Part shown: one piece after another, positions 1 to 11,399 of the stretch
How the letters are laid out: each line of letters starts with the position of its first letter
Position numbering within the stretch: position 1 is the stretch's first letter
Assembly (NCBI GenBank): GCA_019925795.1
Contig: CM034307.1
Span: 37,349,201-37,413,200, forward strand
DNA: 64,000 nucleotides
Direction of reading: 5' to 3'
From: Dendrobium chrysotoxum
Lineage: Eukaryota > Streptophyta > Magnoliopsida > Asparagales > Orchidaceae
Position numbers and translations under genes: made by a program
The notes under the pieces: model-generated
The model's input: the letters and a program-made list of their open reading frames with translations, nothing else
What the model was told of the DNA's origin: nothing
Databases searched by the model: none

Positions 1-1440
1 TTTGAAGACTATTTAGCAATCCAAATTATGGTTTGAATCTTCCAAATGTGCTTTGGGTCTTAGATTTGGACCCATTTAAGCTCGGATTGGGTCGAATTTG
101 GTGTCGTTGTGTTTGTATTTCCGAGAAGTTCAGTTCGACTATAAGTTTGCTGAAATCGGAGTTCATATGGTCTCCAAAATAATTTTTGAAGTTTTCAACT
201 TGATTTTTGCCTCGAGATTCGTGCCAGATCAATATAGTTCTTTGATGATATATCAAGCTTAATTTGGATAACTTTCTTATGCTTTATAAAAATTATTTCT
301 TTATTAATATATTTCTAATTAAAAAAATTATATTAAAAAAATATTTTAACAATGAAAAAGCCTATCTCAAATTAAAAACTTATTCCCCAAAGTCTAACGA
401 AGACCACTCAATATTCAACATGTGATACGCATCTAAGTTTAATCATAAATTTAATAATAATAAAAAAAATTAATAGCTGTTTCCCACTATAATAGTTATT
501 TAATAAACATTACAAACCATTTCCTCCTAACCATACGGAGGTTTTTGCCGGTGGACTTTATTTTATTTATTTGTTAAGCACGTGGAGCTCATTGTTTTAA
601 TATTAAATTTAGGATTATCTATTTCCCATGAATCTCTTTAAAATCTTTTACAGATGTACCCTTACAATCTTTTTAAGTTTTGTTTACAAAAGGATGCTTA
701 TTATAAGAATTAATTGTATCCAAATATCTCTAATTAATGCCCATTCATGTGAAAATTAACATATTACAAAATTTTCATTTAATTTATTTATGACATAGCT
801 AGACAGAGAGGGCGAGAGAAGATGAGATGATTATTGAGGTAGATTTGGTAAGTGAACATCTTATATGTTATTTTAAAAAATTAATTATATAACCTCTGTC
901 AAAGTCAAGGTAAAAATAATAATTTAGCAATTTTATATATATATAAAATAGCATATGTTTTCTCATTTCTCATCAGTTAAATTATATGAATCAAAATATT
1001 TTACATCCACTATTTTTTCTCCTTCATCCTCAGTGATATAAGCGATCAACTTTTTATGCCACTGAGGATTTGTTTTTAATGTCAAAATTTTATTTTACTA
1101 CAAATAATAACAACATAAATCATAAAAAATTACCTTTCATATCACTCTCCAGATAAATGAGTTTATCATAATCAAATTATATTTATAATATTCATAAAAA
1201 ATGTATACATATAAAAATCATAACAAATTTCATCACACCTCCATTCACCTTTTATCTCTAAAACTTAATAAATAAAATTAAATAACATAAACAAAAAGAT
1301 AATTACAATGAACAACAGATAATTATAAGTAACAATACCAAAAAACACCACATTTACATATTCAAAATTAAAAAAAAAATCATTGAAATTAAAAATTGAC
1401 CTTACTCAAGCTCCTTTACTTCTGCCAAAATGCTTGCAAA
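1..1440. other. AT-rich intergenic DNA, no gene seen
   Basis: Very AT-rich sequence. The only open frame is a short one near the start with no recognisable motif. I see no RNA gene, terminal repeat or conserved coding pattern, and treat it as old decayed intergenic or transposon-derived DNA. Confidence 0.6.
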
Positions 1441-1466
1441 TGTTTTCTCGGCATAACCCCAAGGGG

Positions 1467-1475
1467 GTTTATATA
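1467..1475 (-). promoter_or_regulatory. Candidate TATA box, minus strand
   Basis: On the minus strand this reads TATATAAAC, a good plant TATA box in a locally GC-richer stretch (1440-1640). About 220 bp upstream on the same strand is the palindrome array at 1690-1803. No open frame of note follows, so this may be a remnant of an LTR or transposon promoter. The call rests on motif and context only. Confidence 0.3.
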
Positions 1476-1689
1476 GGCCCAAGGGAATCAATTTTCCCCT
1501 AAAATCAGGTTTTGGTGGACACTGCATGCCAAATCTGGCGGAACCCCATTCAACTCACACGCGCGTCTTTAATTAGCAGTAATTGCCCAAATTTTGTGGA
1601 TCTGGTCTCCACGTCCGCCAAACAATTCTGGAAATTGAGAAATTGAGAGAAAGTGGCTGAATGCGCTGTAGCTTTTGGTGCATTATAAG

Positions 1690-1803
1690 CTTTGGCGCAT
1701 TCTTATAATGCGTCGAATCATTCAGCACATTCAAAGAATGCGCCTAACCTATAGGTGCATTCTTTGAATGCGCCGATCTAGTTCACGCATTTTTAATGTG
1801 CTC
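1690..1803. repeat. 30-bp-period palindrome array, 4 units
   Basis: Four imperfect palindromes of the form GCGCATT-N5-AATGCGC have centres near 1704, 1734, 1764 and 1793, so the period is 29-30 bp. Each can form a 7-bp stem, and the second and third units are also inverted copies of each other across TAACCTATA. A further AATGCGC/GTGCATT pair lies at 1660-1684. The sites are CpG-containing. Function unknown; it looks like a tandem array of dyad protein-binding sites. Confidence 0.75.
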
Positions 1804-2202
1804 AACTGAATGGCGAATCCGCTCGTTTTCAAATTTGGTGGTGTTCATGCTTCTCTTGCTAAAATCAACATAAAATCCGTTCGTTTTAAAAAATTGGCCA
1901 TCCCAACAAAGAAATACACATACATCCAACCAAGAACGTTGAAACATATTCTTAAAGTTGAAGGAAGATGGTGAGGTAGAGATTATTTTCATGAAAAAAA
2001 CTTCTCTTCTCTAACAAATAAATGATTCTCATTAATTTTATACTCTCTTTTGATCTTCTATTACGAGTAATTGAAATATAACAAATGATGATCATAGCAA
2101 AATAAAAATTGGTAAAACGATAAAATGGCAAGGATGAAGTGGTGAACAAATATATTTTACTCATAGCACATGTGAATCACATAACCAACAAAAATTAGCA
2201 TG

Positions 2203-2262
2203 AATAAATGAAATCGACTTCTAATAAATAAAATCAATTTCCAATAAATGAAATTAACTTCC
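2203..2262. repeat. Three 20-bp tandem repeats
   Basis: Three consecutive 20-mers begin with AATAAATGAAAT or AATAAATAAAAT and end in a TTCC/TTCT-type tail (2203, 2223, 2243). They are a small minisatellite in AT-rich DNA with no visible link to a gene. Confidence 0.7.
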
Positions 2263-2440
2263 AAAACTTTTCCCATTAAATACTATAATAAGCTAAACAA
2301 GAAACTTTTACAATGGAAAATATTCACTGATTTCCTATTCTTGAACAATAAATGGAAGCGCATAAAAGAATTCATGTGTATACATATACAGTAAAACAAG
2401 TTTGAACTCTATGGTTTTCATTTTCAAAACAAATGTAGGA

Positions 2441-2604
2441 GAGATTATTACGTGCGGAATCCGGACGGGAGAACCGTCCGGATTTTGTGAGTGCTCATAG
2501 TAAAATGCAGTGTGCATAGTAATTACACTTTTACTATGCTTTTATTGCGCACACTTATAGAATCCAAACGTAGCTCCGGTCAAAACTCGACACGTAATAA
2601 TTTC
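2441..2604. mobile_element. MITE-like foldback element
   Basis: The ends are inverted: ATTATTACGTG at 2444-2454 and its complement CACGTAATAAT at 2591-2601, extended by GA/TC on each side. Just inside the left end is a perfect 11-bp stem, AATCCGGACGG / CCGTCCGGATT. The centre has near-repeats of an ATAGTAAAATGC-like motif. At about 160 bp and non-coding it resembles a MITE. I cannot define a clear target-site duplication, so the class is unassigned and a simple inverted repeat is possible. Confidence 0.4.
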
Positions 2605-3582
2605 TTCAAATATAGAGTGCTACTTCTTGTTTGCCTCGAGGAGAAAAGGGTGAAGACTTATTTCCATTCTCACATTTCAATTAATAAGGAAAATTAGCAT
2701 TTGTAGTCTTCACTTATTATTCAATAAATTAAGTAAAGAAGGTACCGAGAGGCTCAAAATAGCCTCTCTTTCCGTCTTTCTTTCCTCGATCTTCAACTTC
2801 TTGCTTTGCCCTAAATATTCGACTCAACCTCTTTTATTTCCTCCACTAGAACGTACACATTCGGGCACTCATCTTCCCAAAATCGAGAGCTAGTTTAGGA
2901 AAGAGCAAAAATAGCCATCACACCAAGAGAGGAGAGGCTTGCGTGAAAATGATAGTGGGGAAACCCATTCGGCTGGGCTAGCATATAATAATAGTAGGTC
3001 AGACATGATGCCTTGAAGACAACTGATCCAGTTTGAGATGAAATGGTTCGGTTGATCGGCTTCAAATGGAGGTAGGAAATTGCTAGGAGTTGCGGTTGCT
3101 GTGGTCGGGTTGCTCGCGTGAGTGTAAGGGAGGGAGATTATGCATGAGAATGGAGGAAGGGAGATGGGGACCGAGGTCAAACTTGGATTTGGCCAACATG
3201 GAGGACGACTGATAGTGGTTGAGATTACTAGATGGCAGTAGTAGGTGGCTCAGGCCGGTGGCTATATTGACCGGCGAGTTTGGCTGTAGCTGATGGCTGT
3301 CTGTATGAGAGGAGCTCGATCGGAGGAGAGGCTCAGCCTAGGGCATACAAACCCAACAGATACGGGGGGCTTCAACAGGTGGTCAGCAAGCTGGCCGGTA
3401 GTGTAGTCGGGCAAGAGGAGGGCTCGGCCCATTTGCGTGAGGCTCTGAGAGAACTAGATAGAGGGAGAGAAGATATTGTCGCCTGAGAATGAGGAGGGAG
3501 AGGGGTAGCTAGGTTATGAATGGGAGCCAGAACTCCTAAGGATTTAGGCTGCTTAACCCCCTCCAAGTGAACTGGCCATTCT
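2605..3582. other. GC-richer stretch without a supported gene
   Basis: 2880-3540 is clearly richer in G+C than its surroundings and holds short open frames on both strands (2890-3180 minus, 3280-3486 plus, 3372-3566 minus). None shows a domain, a convincing start or similarity to other sequence here, and they overlap as expected for chance frames in GC-rich DNA. A small hairpin (GAGAGGCT / AGCCTCTC) lies near 2748-2769. It could be a decayed gene edge or transposon remnant. Confidence 0.4.
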
Positions 3583-3591
3583 CAGGAATAG

Positions 3592-3722
3592 GGAAATATA
3601 TTAGGTCCGGTGATCGGACCTATCTCTACGTTTGGACACCAATAAAAACTAGATATGTGGCTGCAATTTTTTTTAATATAAGATTTTTGCTTTATGTCTT
3701 TTCAGCCCGATCGGCCCGACCC
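3592..3722 (+). repeat. MULE left terminal inverted repeat
   Basis: Starts GGAAATATATTAGGTCCGG and ends at the GC-rich block GCCCGATCGGCCCGACCCA. It pairs with the complement of 6018-6148 along its whole length with scattered mismatches and small indels. The outer part has an inner dyad, GGTCCGGTGATCGGACC. Confidence 0.92.
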
Positions 3723-4119
3723 ACGAACCTGGAGATGGTTCGAATTCAGGAATACAAGAATGGAAACCAAGCATTTTTACTTTTCACCTGATATTTTCAC
3801 TTCTCTCTCACTCTCTACCCTCAGACTCATACGGTTCTTCAATTCTTTAGCATTTCTATTCTACAATACATTTTTCCCAGCAGTAGACAACGACGTTGGA
3901 GTACTTCTGCATTTAAGAAAAGATAATGCTGTGACATTCTTACGCCTTAGTTGCGCCTATGTTGTGTTTAGGGTGCACTTTATGTGATATTTTTATTTTT
4001 AGGGTTTAGTGTTAATTTCATACATACTATTTTGTTCAATGTGATCTTAAAATATTTATATTCTTTATTTCAACCTTCTTCATAAACGAGAAAAATAGTA
4101 TGATGCGAAAGCTTTAGTT

Positions 4120-5867
4120 TCACTTTAGTTGTGCTTTATTTATGCTTTGGAGTTTGCTTAAAATTTTAGACTTACTACATTTGTACTCCTCATCCTGCTC
4201 ATTTCGGCACCAATTCATCAGTATCTTTTCTAACCCAAGAAAATAATCAGTTAATGAACTTGTTGGCTTCGAAATACCATGACACACATTATTAGTACAC
4301 TCGCTATGCTGCGTCAATAAAATTCTCATGCTAAAACAATCCTTATTGTAAGTTGTTGACCACTTTTTCCTTATCTTATAAAGATCCTGCAACCATTCAT
4401 GGTTATGAAGGTTCCCTTCCTTGATCATTTCAGCCCATGCCTCCTCAAACACGTCTTCAGAATCACACTTCCTCAAACACTTATAGAAGAGTCCTCTGGC
4501 TTTATTGTTGCTATTGAAGATAGGTACTTTTGATCAAACCTTTTTAAAGATGTGCCATTGGCATAATCTATAACGAGTGTGAGGTAATGCATCTTCTATG
4601 GCCCTAGCCATAGCTTGGTCCTGATCAGTGAATATTGTTGTTGGATGTTTATTACTCATTATTCATACAAATATTTTAAACAACCATGTAAAACTTTCAA
4701 TTATTTCTTCTGACAAAAAAGCCACCCCTAACAAAATGTTCTGCCAATGATTGTTAACACCAACAAATGGTACACATACAAAATTATACTTATTGAGCCT
4801 GTAGCTAGTATCAAAAATTAACACATCTCCAAAACATTCAGAATCTATCCTACCTCTCCCATCAACCCAGAAAAAATTTAACAATCTATCATACTTATTA
4901 ATTTGAACATCCCATGTAAACATGTGGTCCTCAACTTGTCGATCTTTAAATAATTGAATCAAAGAATTAGTGTTACCAAATTCAATCCTTGCTCTTTTCT
5001 CCTTTTGAATAATATTGTAGGAAGCCCTCTTAGAGAATCCAACATTCTCATATCCTCCAACTTCCTCTACAAGGTAGGCATATGCATCAACGATTCTAAT
5101 CCCTGTATCTGTCATTGATTTTAGGACGGAAGCTTTTTCCTCAACAATATTTCTACATGATCTCAGAAGGTGTCGGTCGGTTGGGCTAGCCAATTCATGG
5201 TTGTGGGATTCAATAAATCTTTTGGCATGCCAGTAACCATCTTCATCAACTACAAACCTCACCATAGATGGACAACCGGTTCTAACATCTGGTTTAGTAA
5301 ATCTCTTTCTTGAATTCAGATCAATACTTCTCTTGAAATCAGCTTTAAATAGACAAAGTCCTTGAATTTTATCTTCCTAGAATTTAGCCAGAAACTGTGA
5401 TGATCCTTCCACACACTAAAGCCATTATCATGGGCATAAGTACAATAACATTCATATGCTTCCTTCTCATCTTTATAAACAGCCTGAAATGATAAAAAAA
5501 GATCAGAAAGCGCAACAAAAGTGCAACAAAAGTGCTACTAAAACACAATTAAAGCCCAACTGAAGTGCAATTAAAGCGCAACTAAAGTTTACCTAAAGCG
5601 CATCTAAAAAATGATGTTCTTCTTCCTAAATAAACTAATTAAAGCTAAATAAGATCTAAGAGCTTATTTACTTTTTTGCCTAAACCCTAAACGCACTTCT
5701 AAGAGCCTGAGCCTCTAATCAGTGGAAACCTATGCCCTTTTTCTACACAGCTTTATTTACAACTTTCTAGCTCATTTTTTGTTAATATAACTTGTAATGA
5801 GATTGCAACTTACTGATATATTGAAACCTGAGGAAGTTCCAACTAAGTTAACTTCCGATTCATGCAT
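4120..5867 (-). pseudogene. FAR1/MULE transposase, spliced, broken
   Basis: Mutator transposase of the FAR1/FRS type, which binds element ends and catalyses cut-and-paste transposition. Proposed exon 1 is 5867-5814 (start codon at 5867, 18 codons). It ends at a perfect donor GTAAGT (5813-5808). The acceptor, TTTATCATTTCAG, ends at 5484, and exon 2 starts in the same frame at 5483. Exon 2 encodes the FAR1 DNA-binding pattern (EAYECYCTYAHDNGFSVWK, then RTGCPSM and IESHNHEL), then the MULE core with both aspartates visible (LIFDTSYR and FTDQDQAMARAI) and the RLCQWHI motif. Damage: a frameshift near 5345, a stop at about 4663 and another near 4541. The protein ends near 4120 without the usual C-terminal SWIM zinc finger. 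Confidence 0.85.
5500..5610 (-). repeat. Intron repeat cluster AAAGTGCAAC-type
   Basis: Eight to ten degenerate copies of a 10-12-bp motif (A-AAGTGCAACTA-like) are strung together inside the proposed transposase intron. The same motif in opposite orientation recurs just past the transposase 3' end (4098-4150) and near 3948-3985. The two clusters thus face each other across the coding region, as expected for subterminal transposase-binding repeats. Binding is an inference. Confidence 0.6.
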
Positions 5868-6017
5868 CCTTTCTGATTCATGCACCCTTCCCCCTCTCTC
5901 TTCTGAGAGCATTCCATCTCTTTTATATAATTTTCTAGCTCATTTTTTCTTCAAAAGCAATAAATATTTAGATCTTTCGCGGGCTTCTAAAAGAGCACCA
6001 ATGAAAAAAAATAGTGG

Positions 6018-6148
6018 ATGGGTCGGGCCGATCGGGCTGACAGACATAAAAGCAAAAAAATATTATTAAAAAAATTCATCCACATATCCACTTTTTATTG
6101 GCGTCTGAAAGCAGAGATAGGTCCAGTGACCGGACATAATAATTTTCC
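6018..6148 (-). repeat. MULE right terminal inverted repeat
   Basis: Reverse complement of the left TIR. On the plus strand it runs from GGGTCGGGCCGATCGGGC to the terminal ATTTTCC at 6148, followed by the 9-bp target duplication at 6149-6157. Confidence 0.92.
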
Positions 6149-6157
6149 CAGGAGTAG

Positions 6158-6590
6158 AAAGAGGTAGCCCTCCAAAAGATCTAATCCAACAGTAGATATT
6201 AAACCCCTTTGAAACCCTCAATTCTATGGTTCTGATTAAACCTCTTATTGTCCTTGAAATTTTATTCGCAACCATTAGATATATTTTGGATTGATTTGAA
6301 AAAAAGTGAAGGTTTTAGGAAAAAATTATTCTGTATTTAAGGTAAATCTGAAATTAGTTTGAATAGGATGTTATATCTATTTATTTATTGTATATATACA
6401 TATATTTATTAATTATATATTTCACATTTTAATTTGAAGTTGATTTATTATATATATGTGTGTGTGTGTGTGTCTTTTTATTTTATGTTTTAAAAAATGA
6501 CAGACTTTATTTGTTAAGTTTATTAAGAAAAGAAAAAGCTCCCTAAGTTTCTCTCTCCTCAACACATGTCAAACGATATCCGATTTGAGC
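6158..6590. other. AT-rich spacer, no gene
   Basis: AT-rich DNA between the MULE target duplication and the start of Ogre-related sequence, with a short (TG)n tract at about 6458-6473. No coding pattern seen. Confidence 0.55.
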
Positions 6591-7111
6591 TCAAATAGGG
6601 AGCTCCTCATCGGCCTTAAATTCGACTCACACTAAGGTTTTCAATTCAACAACTTTTCTTGCCTTAACAATTTTCCTTATAATCCTTCTGTTATTGTTTT
6701 TCTTCTGTGTTTTACTAACAAACAAGATAACAGAAATTGAACTAGTTTTAAACACCAAGGGACTTTCAGTTTCACCACTAAATGCATACTTAAGTTTTTT
6801 ATCCTCCTTAGCAAGAGATGCAGTGGGTACAAGGGTAATAACAGCTACATTTTGGGAATAAGGGAGTCAGACCCTGACCCTAAGGCAATCTCTACTAGCG
6901 GATCGGCCATTTGATCATCAACATTTAGATCAATTATCTATTTTCATTAACTACCAGTACAATATTCTTGAAACTCATTCCAAACTTTATTGTATTTCCA
7001 AAAATCAATTTCCTCGACAGTGAGATTCTTGCCAAATGTTTGCTTGCCATGTTCTATGATTTAAAAGATAACCTTCAATCAATTTTTTTAAAATAATTAT
7101 TTTTGATGAAT
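6590..7111 (-). pseudogene. Ogre-like ORF1 fragment (element D)
   Basis: Minus-strand sequence homologous, nucleotide for nucleotide with scattered changes, to 58690-59160, and by translation to the ORF1 of element G (18307 onward). It encodes the start of ORF1, the extra gene of unknown function that Ogre elements carry upstream of gag. Similarity stops abruptly near 6590, where D is truncated. No intact frame remains. Confidence 0.65.
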
Positions 7112-7380
7112 TTCTAAAACTCTAAACCTGATCTGAATGTAAATTTGAATTTCTAGTTGTACTTGTCAAATTATAATAGAATGTAGCTAGAGCATTTATT
7201 TTTGAAAGAATTTTGACTCTTGATTGAAATTTGAATTTATTTTTCATAACCTGACTTATTGGATTTTCATCCAATATGAGGTTCCTAAAATCCATGAGGC
7301 CCAATAAAGTTCTCAAAGAATTGGCATTGCTGCTCTTCTTTTTTTTTTAACAGTAACTTGGTTAGCCTCATTATTTTTAG

Positions 7381-7384
<4 letters not shown>

Positions 7385-7459
<75 letters not shown>
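7385..7459 (-). repeat. (CT)n tract in D leader
   Basis: An almost pure CT microsatellite of 75 bp. On the coding strand of element D it is a (GA)n run in the leader between the primer binding site (7612-7628) and ORF1. The same position in the related leader at 59522-59605 carries another, so it belongs to this element lineage. Confidence 0.9.
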
Positions 7460-7461
<2 letters not shown>

Positions 7462-7611
7462 CTCTTATTTTTTTAGATGTTGATCACACTTACCTAAGGA
7501 AGAAATAAGTTATGAGACCAGTGAGAGAAAGATAGTCTCAACTTATGATGAGTATAATTATTCTGCCAATGTAAAATATAAGTCACTACTAAAGATAGAT
7601 AGAGGAATCTT

Positions 7612-7628
7612 TCCTAATGGAGTCACTA
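7612..7628 (-). other. Primer binding site of element D (decayed)
   Basis: On the minus strand this reads TAGTGACTCCATTAGGA, a decayed version of TGGCGACTCCGCTAGGGA at the same place in element G. Most differences are C to T or G to A. Position and similarity mark the LTR/internal boundary of D. The Ogre site is described as complementary to a tRNA-Arg. Confidence 0.75.
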
Positions 7629-10560
7629 CAAAAACCTAATGGGAAAATAAAATTTTGATTATCACCCACATAGATTCAGAGTGCTCTAATATATGTGATC
7701 GAACATGGTATTGAGAATATTTTACCATCTTGAGAGACGACACGATATTCTAGAATGGATTCAAAGATAGAAATAGAGTTATATTTTTTTTATAGTTAAA
7801 TACAACAAAAAGAACAACATACAATCTCGAAAGGCAAACATGTCATTCTTGAATGGTATTTATAGACAAAATTAGATTTTACATATTATCATTTTTGTAA
7901 ACAAATACAACAAAGAGAATATCATATCACCTTAAAAGGCAAACATAACATTCTATAAAGGTTTTTCAATGCAAAAAATGGTTTTTAAAAATTTGTCATT
8001 TCTGTAAATAAATACAACAAAGAGAATATCATATCACCACAAAGCGAGAACACGATATTCTACAAAGGTATTTGAATGCAAAAATGAGTTTTAGAAAAGT
8101 TTCTACATTCCTAAAAGAATTTCCCCTATCTTATGAAAATAAGATAGGATTTATTTTAATATGGAGTAACATGTTCCTCATAAAGGCAAGCCTTTTTTGT
8201 TAATTATATCTCAGAAGAGGTGAACCTCCTAAGACACTCTCAATTAAAGTAGTGGCAAATATTTTCATAAATTTTAAAGATTAAGTCAAGGATAAGAGGT
8301 TTTAAAGTTTTTAAAGGGTATTGATTAATGTTGAATAGTTTTTTTTCTATAGGCCAACTAATCAAAAGTAGGGAGCACTAGGATTCTAAGACCACTCAGA
8401 AATGCTCCACTCTATCCTATGTTTGGCTTTAATATTAGGAAGAAATTTTTATGTTTGAGTTGATATTTTATTAGATAGTTCAAATATACTTTCTGGGAGT
8501 GAAGACTTATAATTTAAAATCCACCTTAGAACCTAGATCTAAGTTGAGTCACTACAGGGTAGTGAAATCAAGCTTAGTCTAATGAGGTGCAAACTTAATG
8601 AAATAGGACTTATATATTTGACTCTTAAAAGAGCTTCAGAAAGCTCGACACTTCTGGACTTACATTCCCACTAAGAGTGAGAATGCAAGCTTGAACTCCG
8701 CCAATTTGCTTTTAAACCATGATTCTAGTCTTATGCAAATGCATGATGGGTATGCTATCGTTATTTAAGTTTTTGAAATATAGGCCTAACATCTAGAAGA
8801 AATTCCTAAGTGACCCTAAACTTATAAAGGGTGATTATGATTTTAAAGCCAAATATAATTAAATTTTAATTATTTTTAGTTTATTTTTAATACAGTACAT
8901 GCTAGTTGACTCTTATGCAATAATTAATATATGAAGTTTTAAAAAGGCTTAAAAATAAATTTTATCCTAAAAGAGTAGAACTCCCCTGACTCGAAACTGC
9001 ACCCTCATAAGTCAGATGGTTTGCTTTTACCTATAGGTATGGAGGTGCCTAACAAGAAAAAAAGGAAGGTTATGCTTTATGCAACCCCATATAAGCTCTG
9101 GCTTACTATCTAATTTGATTATCTTTTTATGTTATCTAAATTTTATTTTTTAGTTATCAGTATAAAAAATTATATTTTCTAAGAGCCTAACGAATTATCC
9201 AGACAAAAGCACATGCAAGAAATAAACCTAAAAAAAATAGGAGTGTCTAGTATGCAATCAAAATAAATAAAGATTCAACCAACCATACTAAAGAAAAGTA
9301 TCAAATGTTCAAAGTCCATATGGCAAGTACCACTTACTACAACCTAGAGTATGTAGAAAGTAAAGGTGGTCAGGCTCTACTAACAATAACATGGATTCTA
9401 CTCCTATGAAATGATGCAACTCTTTTGTAAAATGTGGTGTTTTCTTGTCTTTAGTTCTTCTCTTCAAGTTTGATCCTTGTTCTTCTAGTAGGGTTTCCAA
9501 ATTAAAAGAATATTCTACTGAAGGAAATTCTTTCAATTTGGTTTCCTAATCCTTTATTAGCAAAAAAACCTCATTTTTAGACTTTTATAATTCTTTTATC
9601 AAATTACATTTTAAAGAGAAAATGACTTTATACTCCCTACAGGTTAGTGAAGCAATATATATATAATCTCAACAAACACATGACATAGTATAATCATTTG
9701 CTCATTCTTGAGTAACTTATATTCTTGGCCATACTTTTAATAATTAAGGGGGTTAAGCATTAGAAGTGCCTATAGAAAATTAAATTAGTTTAACATTTAA
9801 TTATTTTTAGCCCCTTTTAATAATAGACCTGTATAAGTATGGCCACTAGCAAAAAAATTGATTAGTAATAAATATCAAGATTACTCCTAACATATAGAAA
9901 TATAAATGCTCATCACATATCACATAGAAAATATCATCATAGAATATATCACATCCATCCATAATAAATAGCATCATACACACATCAAGGCAAATCATTT
10001 TACATTTCAGAAAGATATGTAAAAGAACAACGGCCTAACCTAGAGCAAGAGTTGATTGTCCTAACAAGTAATCTATTGTGTGTGTTACGTTGGGTGTTTG
10101 GATAGATCCTAAGTTCATTATTATTTAAAGTTATCTATCATTTTTATTTTGATTTATTTTAGGTCAAGGGATATTTAGTTTGAATTCAAGTTTTAATGTT
10201 TTAATGTTTTGGGATTTCTTTTAAGATAGTTTTTTATTTTTGAATTTCATTAATGATTGGCTATCTAAATTCCTTCTTGATTAGTCATTTTACTCCTTAA
10301 GCTTTAAAAATCCAATACACTTATGTCCTCCAAATGGAATATAACATAAGGAATGAAAGCTTCATTTTATGAATGATTTATTTCTAATTATTTAATTTTA
10401 GTGGTAATTACCATTATTAAACCAAAGTAATGAGGCCTATTTCATCCTCCTTCGGGCCAATAGCCTTATGTGCCTAGGTTTCAAGATAATATACCCTATT
10501 AGTATTTTTAATTTTGATTATAGTTCTTCTAATTTTAATTTATTTGGTGGATTAATTACT
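7629..10560 (-). mobile_element. LTR of element D, segment 1
   Basis: The 3' part of a minus-strand Ogre-type LTR. It aligns with 59794-62085 (LTR E) and, more distantly, with the second half of G's LTR: the block around TCCATATGGCAAG at 9318, the CCCCCTTAA block near 9750, and the block at 10440-10480 matching G 14925-14975. The LTR is cut at 10560 by insertion of G and resumes at 48558. No gene inside; short open frames are chance. Confidence 0.8.
10556..10560. repeat. Target duplication of element G (left)
   Basis: TTACT before the left LTR is repeated at 48553-48557 after the right LTR. Removing G and one copy joins two pieces of LTR D, which supports the call. Confidence 0.75.
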
Positions 10561-10659
10561 TATTGACCTCATTTTTGTATGAGGTCATCAGGATCCATCC
10601 ATACTTTTGTCTATTGATATGATGATTGACAATCATCTAGTTGTCAATCATCTAGACTT

Positions 10660-10960
10660 TAATCAATCCATACTTCAATTCAAGCTTCAATCCAGACTTC
10701 AATATAATTCTAAACACAGACTTCAGTTCAATCCTTAACCCAGACTTTAATCAAAGACATTAATCCAAACCTTAATCTAAACTTCAATCTAAACCTCAAT
10801 CCAGATTTTAATTAATCCAAATCTCAGTCAAAACTTCAATCCATAACTCAAGTACACTTCAATTCAATATTCAATTACACTTTAATTTTACCTTCAATCA
10901 TACTTTAATTAAATCTTTAATCAATCTTCAATCAATCTTTAATCAAGCTTCAACCTTGTC
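10660..10960 (+). repeat. CTTCAATC-type minisatellite in LTR
   Basis: About 25 degenerate head-to-tail copies of an 11-12-bp unit resembling ACTTCAATCCAG. The same array is in the right LTR at 41518-41790, where it opens a 87-codon frame of Asn/Leu repeats that I regard as chance. Confidence 0.75.
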
Positions 10961-11399
10961 CAATCAATCTCAATCTCTCAATCATCCATTTGATTGTGAT
11001 TGATGTGGATAATTCAAATCTAATCATTCAAATCCAGAATCCAGATTAAACCCAAAAATCTATACCAAAATCAAGGTCTAAAGGCCTTTGTCCTAAAACC
11101 TTTTTTTGAGTAATTTTTCAATCACTTCAAAACCCAGTCAAATGACCTATGATTCATGATCTATCAATTGCATATTAATTAGGCATGTCCCTAGGGACAA
11201 TCCTTAAAATTTGAGCTCAATATGAGACCTCTAGCCCCAGAAACTGAATTGACTTCCAAATGTTGCAAAACTTTTAAATATTTATAACTTATACCATTGG
11301 ACCTACCACATTGTGAAATTTAACCTTGGGACCTTTCCCAAGACCCTTAATCATGTCCATAACCTTTATTATAACATGTGGAGCAATAAACTATATTTT

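Larger units (their letters stand above)
3592..6148 (-). mobile_element. FAR1-type Mutator-like element (MULE)
   Basis: A complete DNA transposon of 2557 bp. It is bounded by 131-bp terminal inverted repeats and a 9-bp target duplication, CAGGAATAG (3583-3591) and CAGGAGTAG (6149-6157), differing at one base. A 9-bp duplication and long TIRs are the Mutator signature. Inside, on the minus strand, is a transposase with a FAR1-type zinc-binding N-terminus and a MULE catalytic domain. The gene is broken by a frameshift and two stops, so the copy is non-autonomous today, but near-identical TIRs and TSD suggest fairly recent insertion. Confidence 0.92.

Noticed and set aside
2890..3566. Overlapping 64-96-codon frames on both strands
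   Set aside because: No domain, no start context, frames overlap on opposite strands in GC-richer DNA. Treated as chance.
7385..7459. (CT)n as a GAGA-type promoter of a host gene
   Set aside because: It sits in the transcribed leader of an Ogre copy and recurs at the same place in another copy. No host gene is adjacent.
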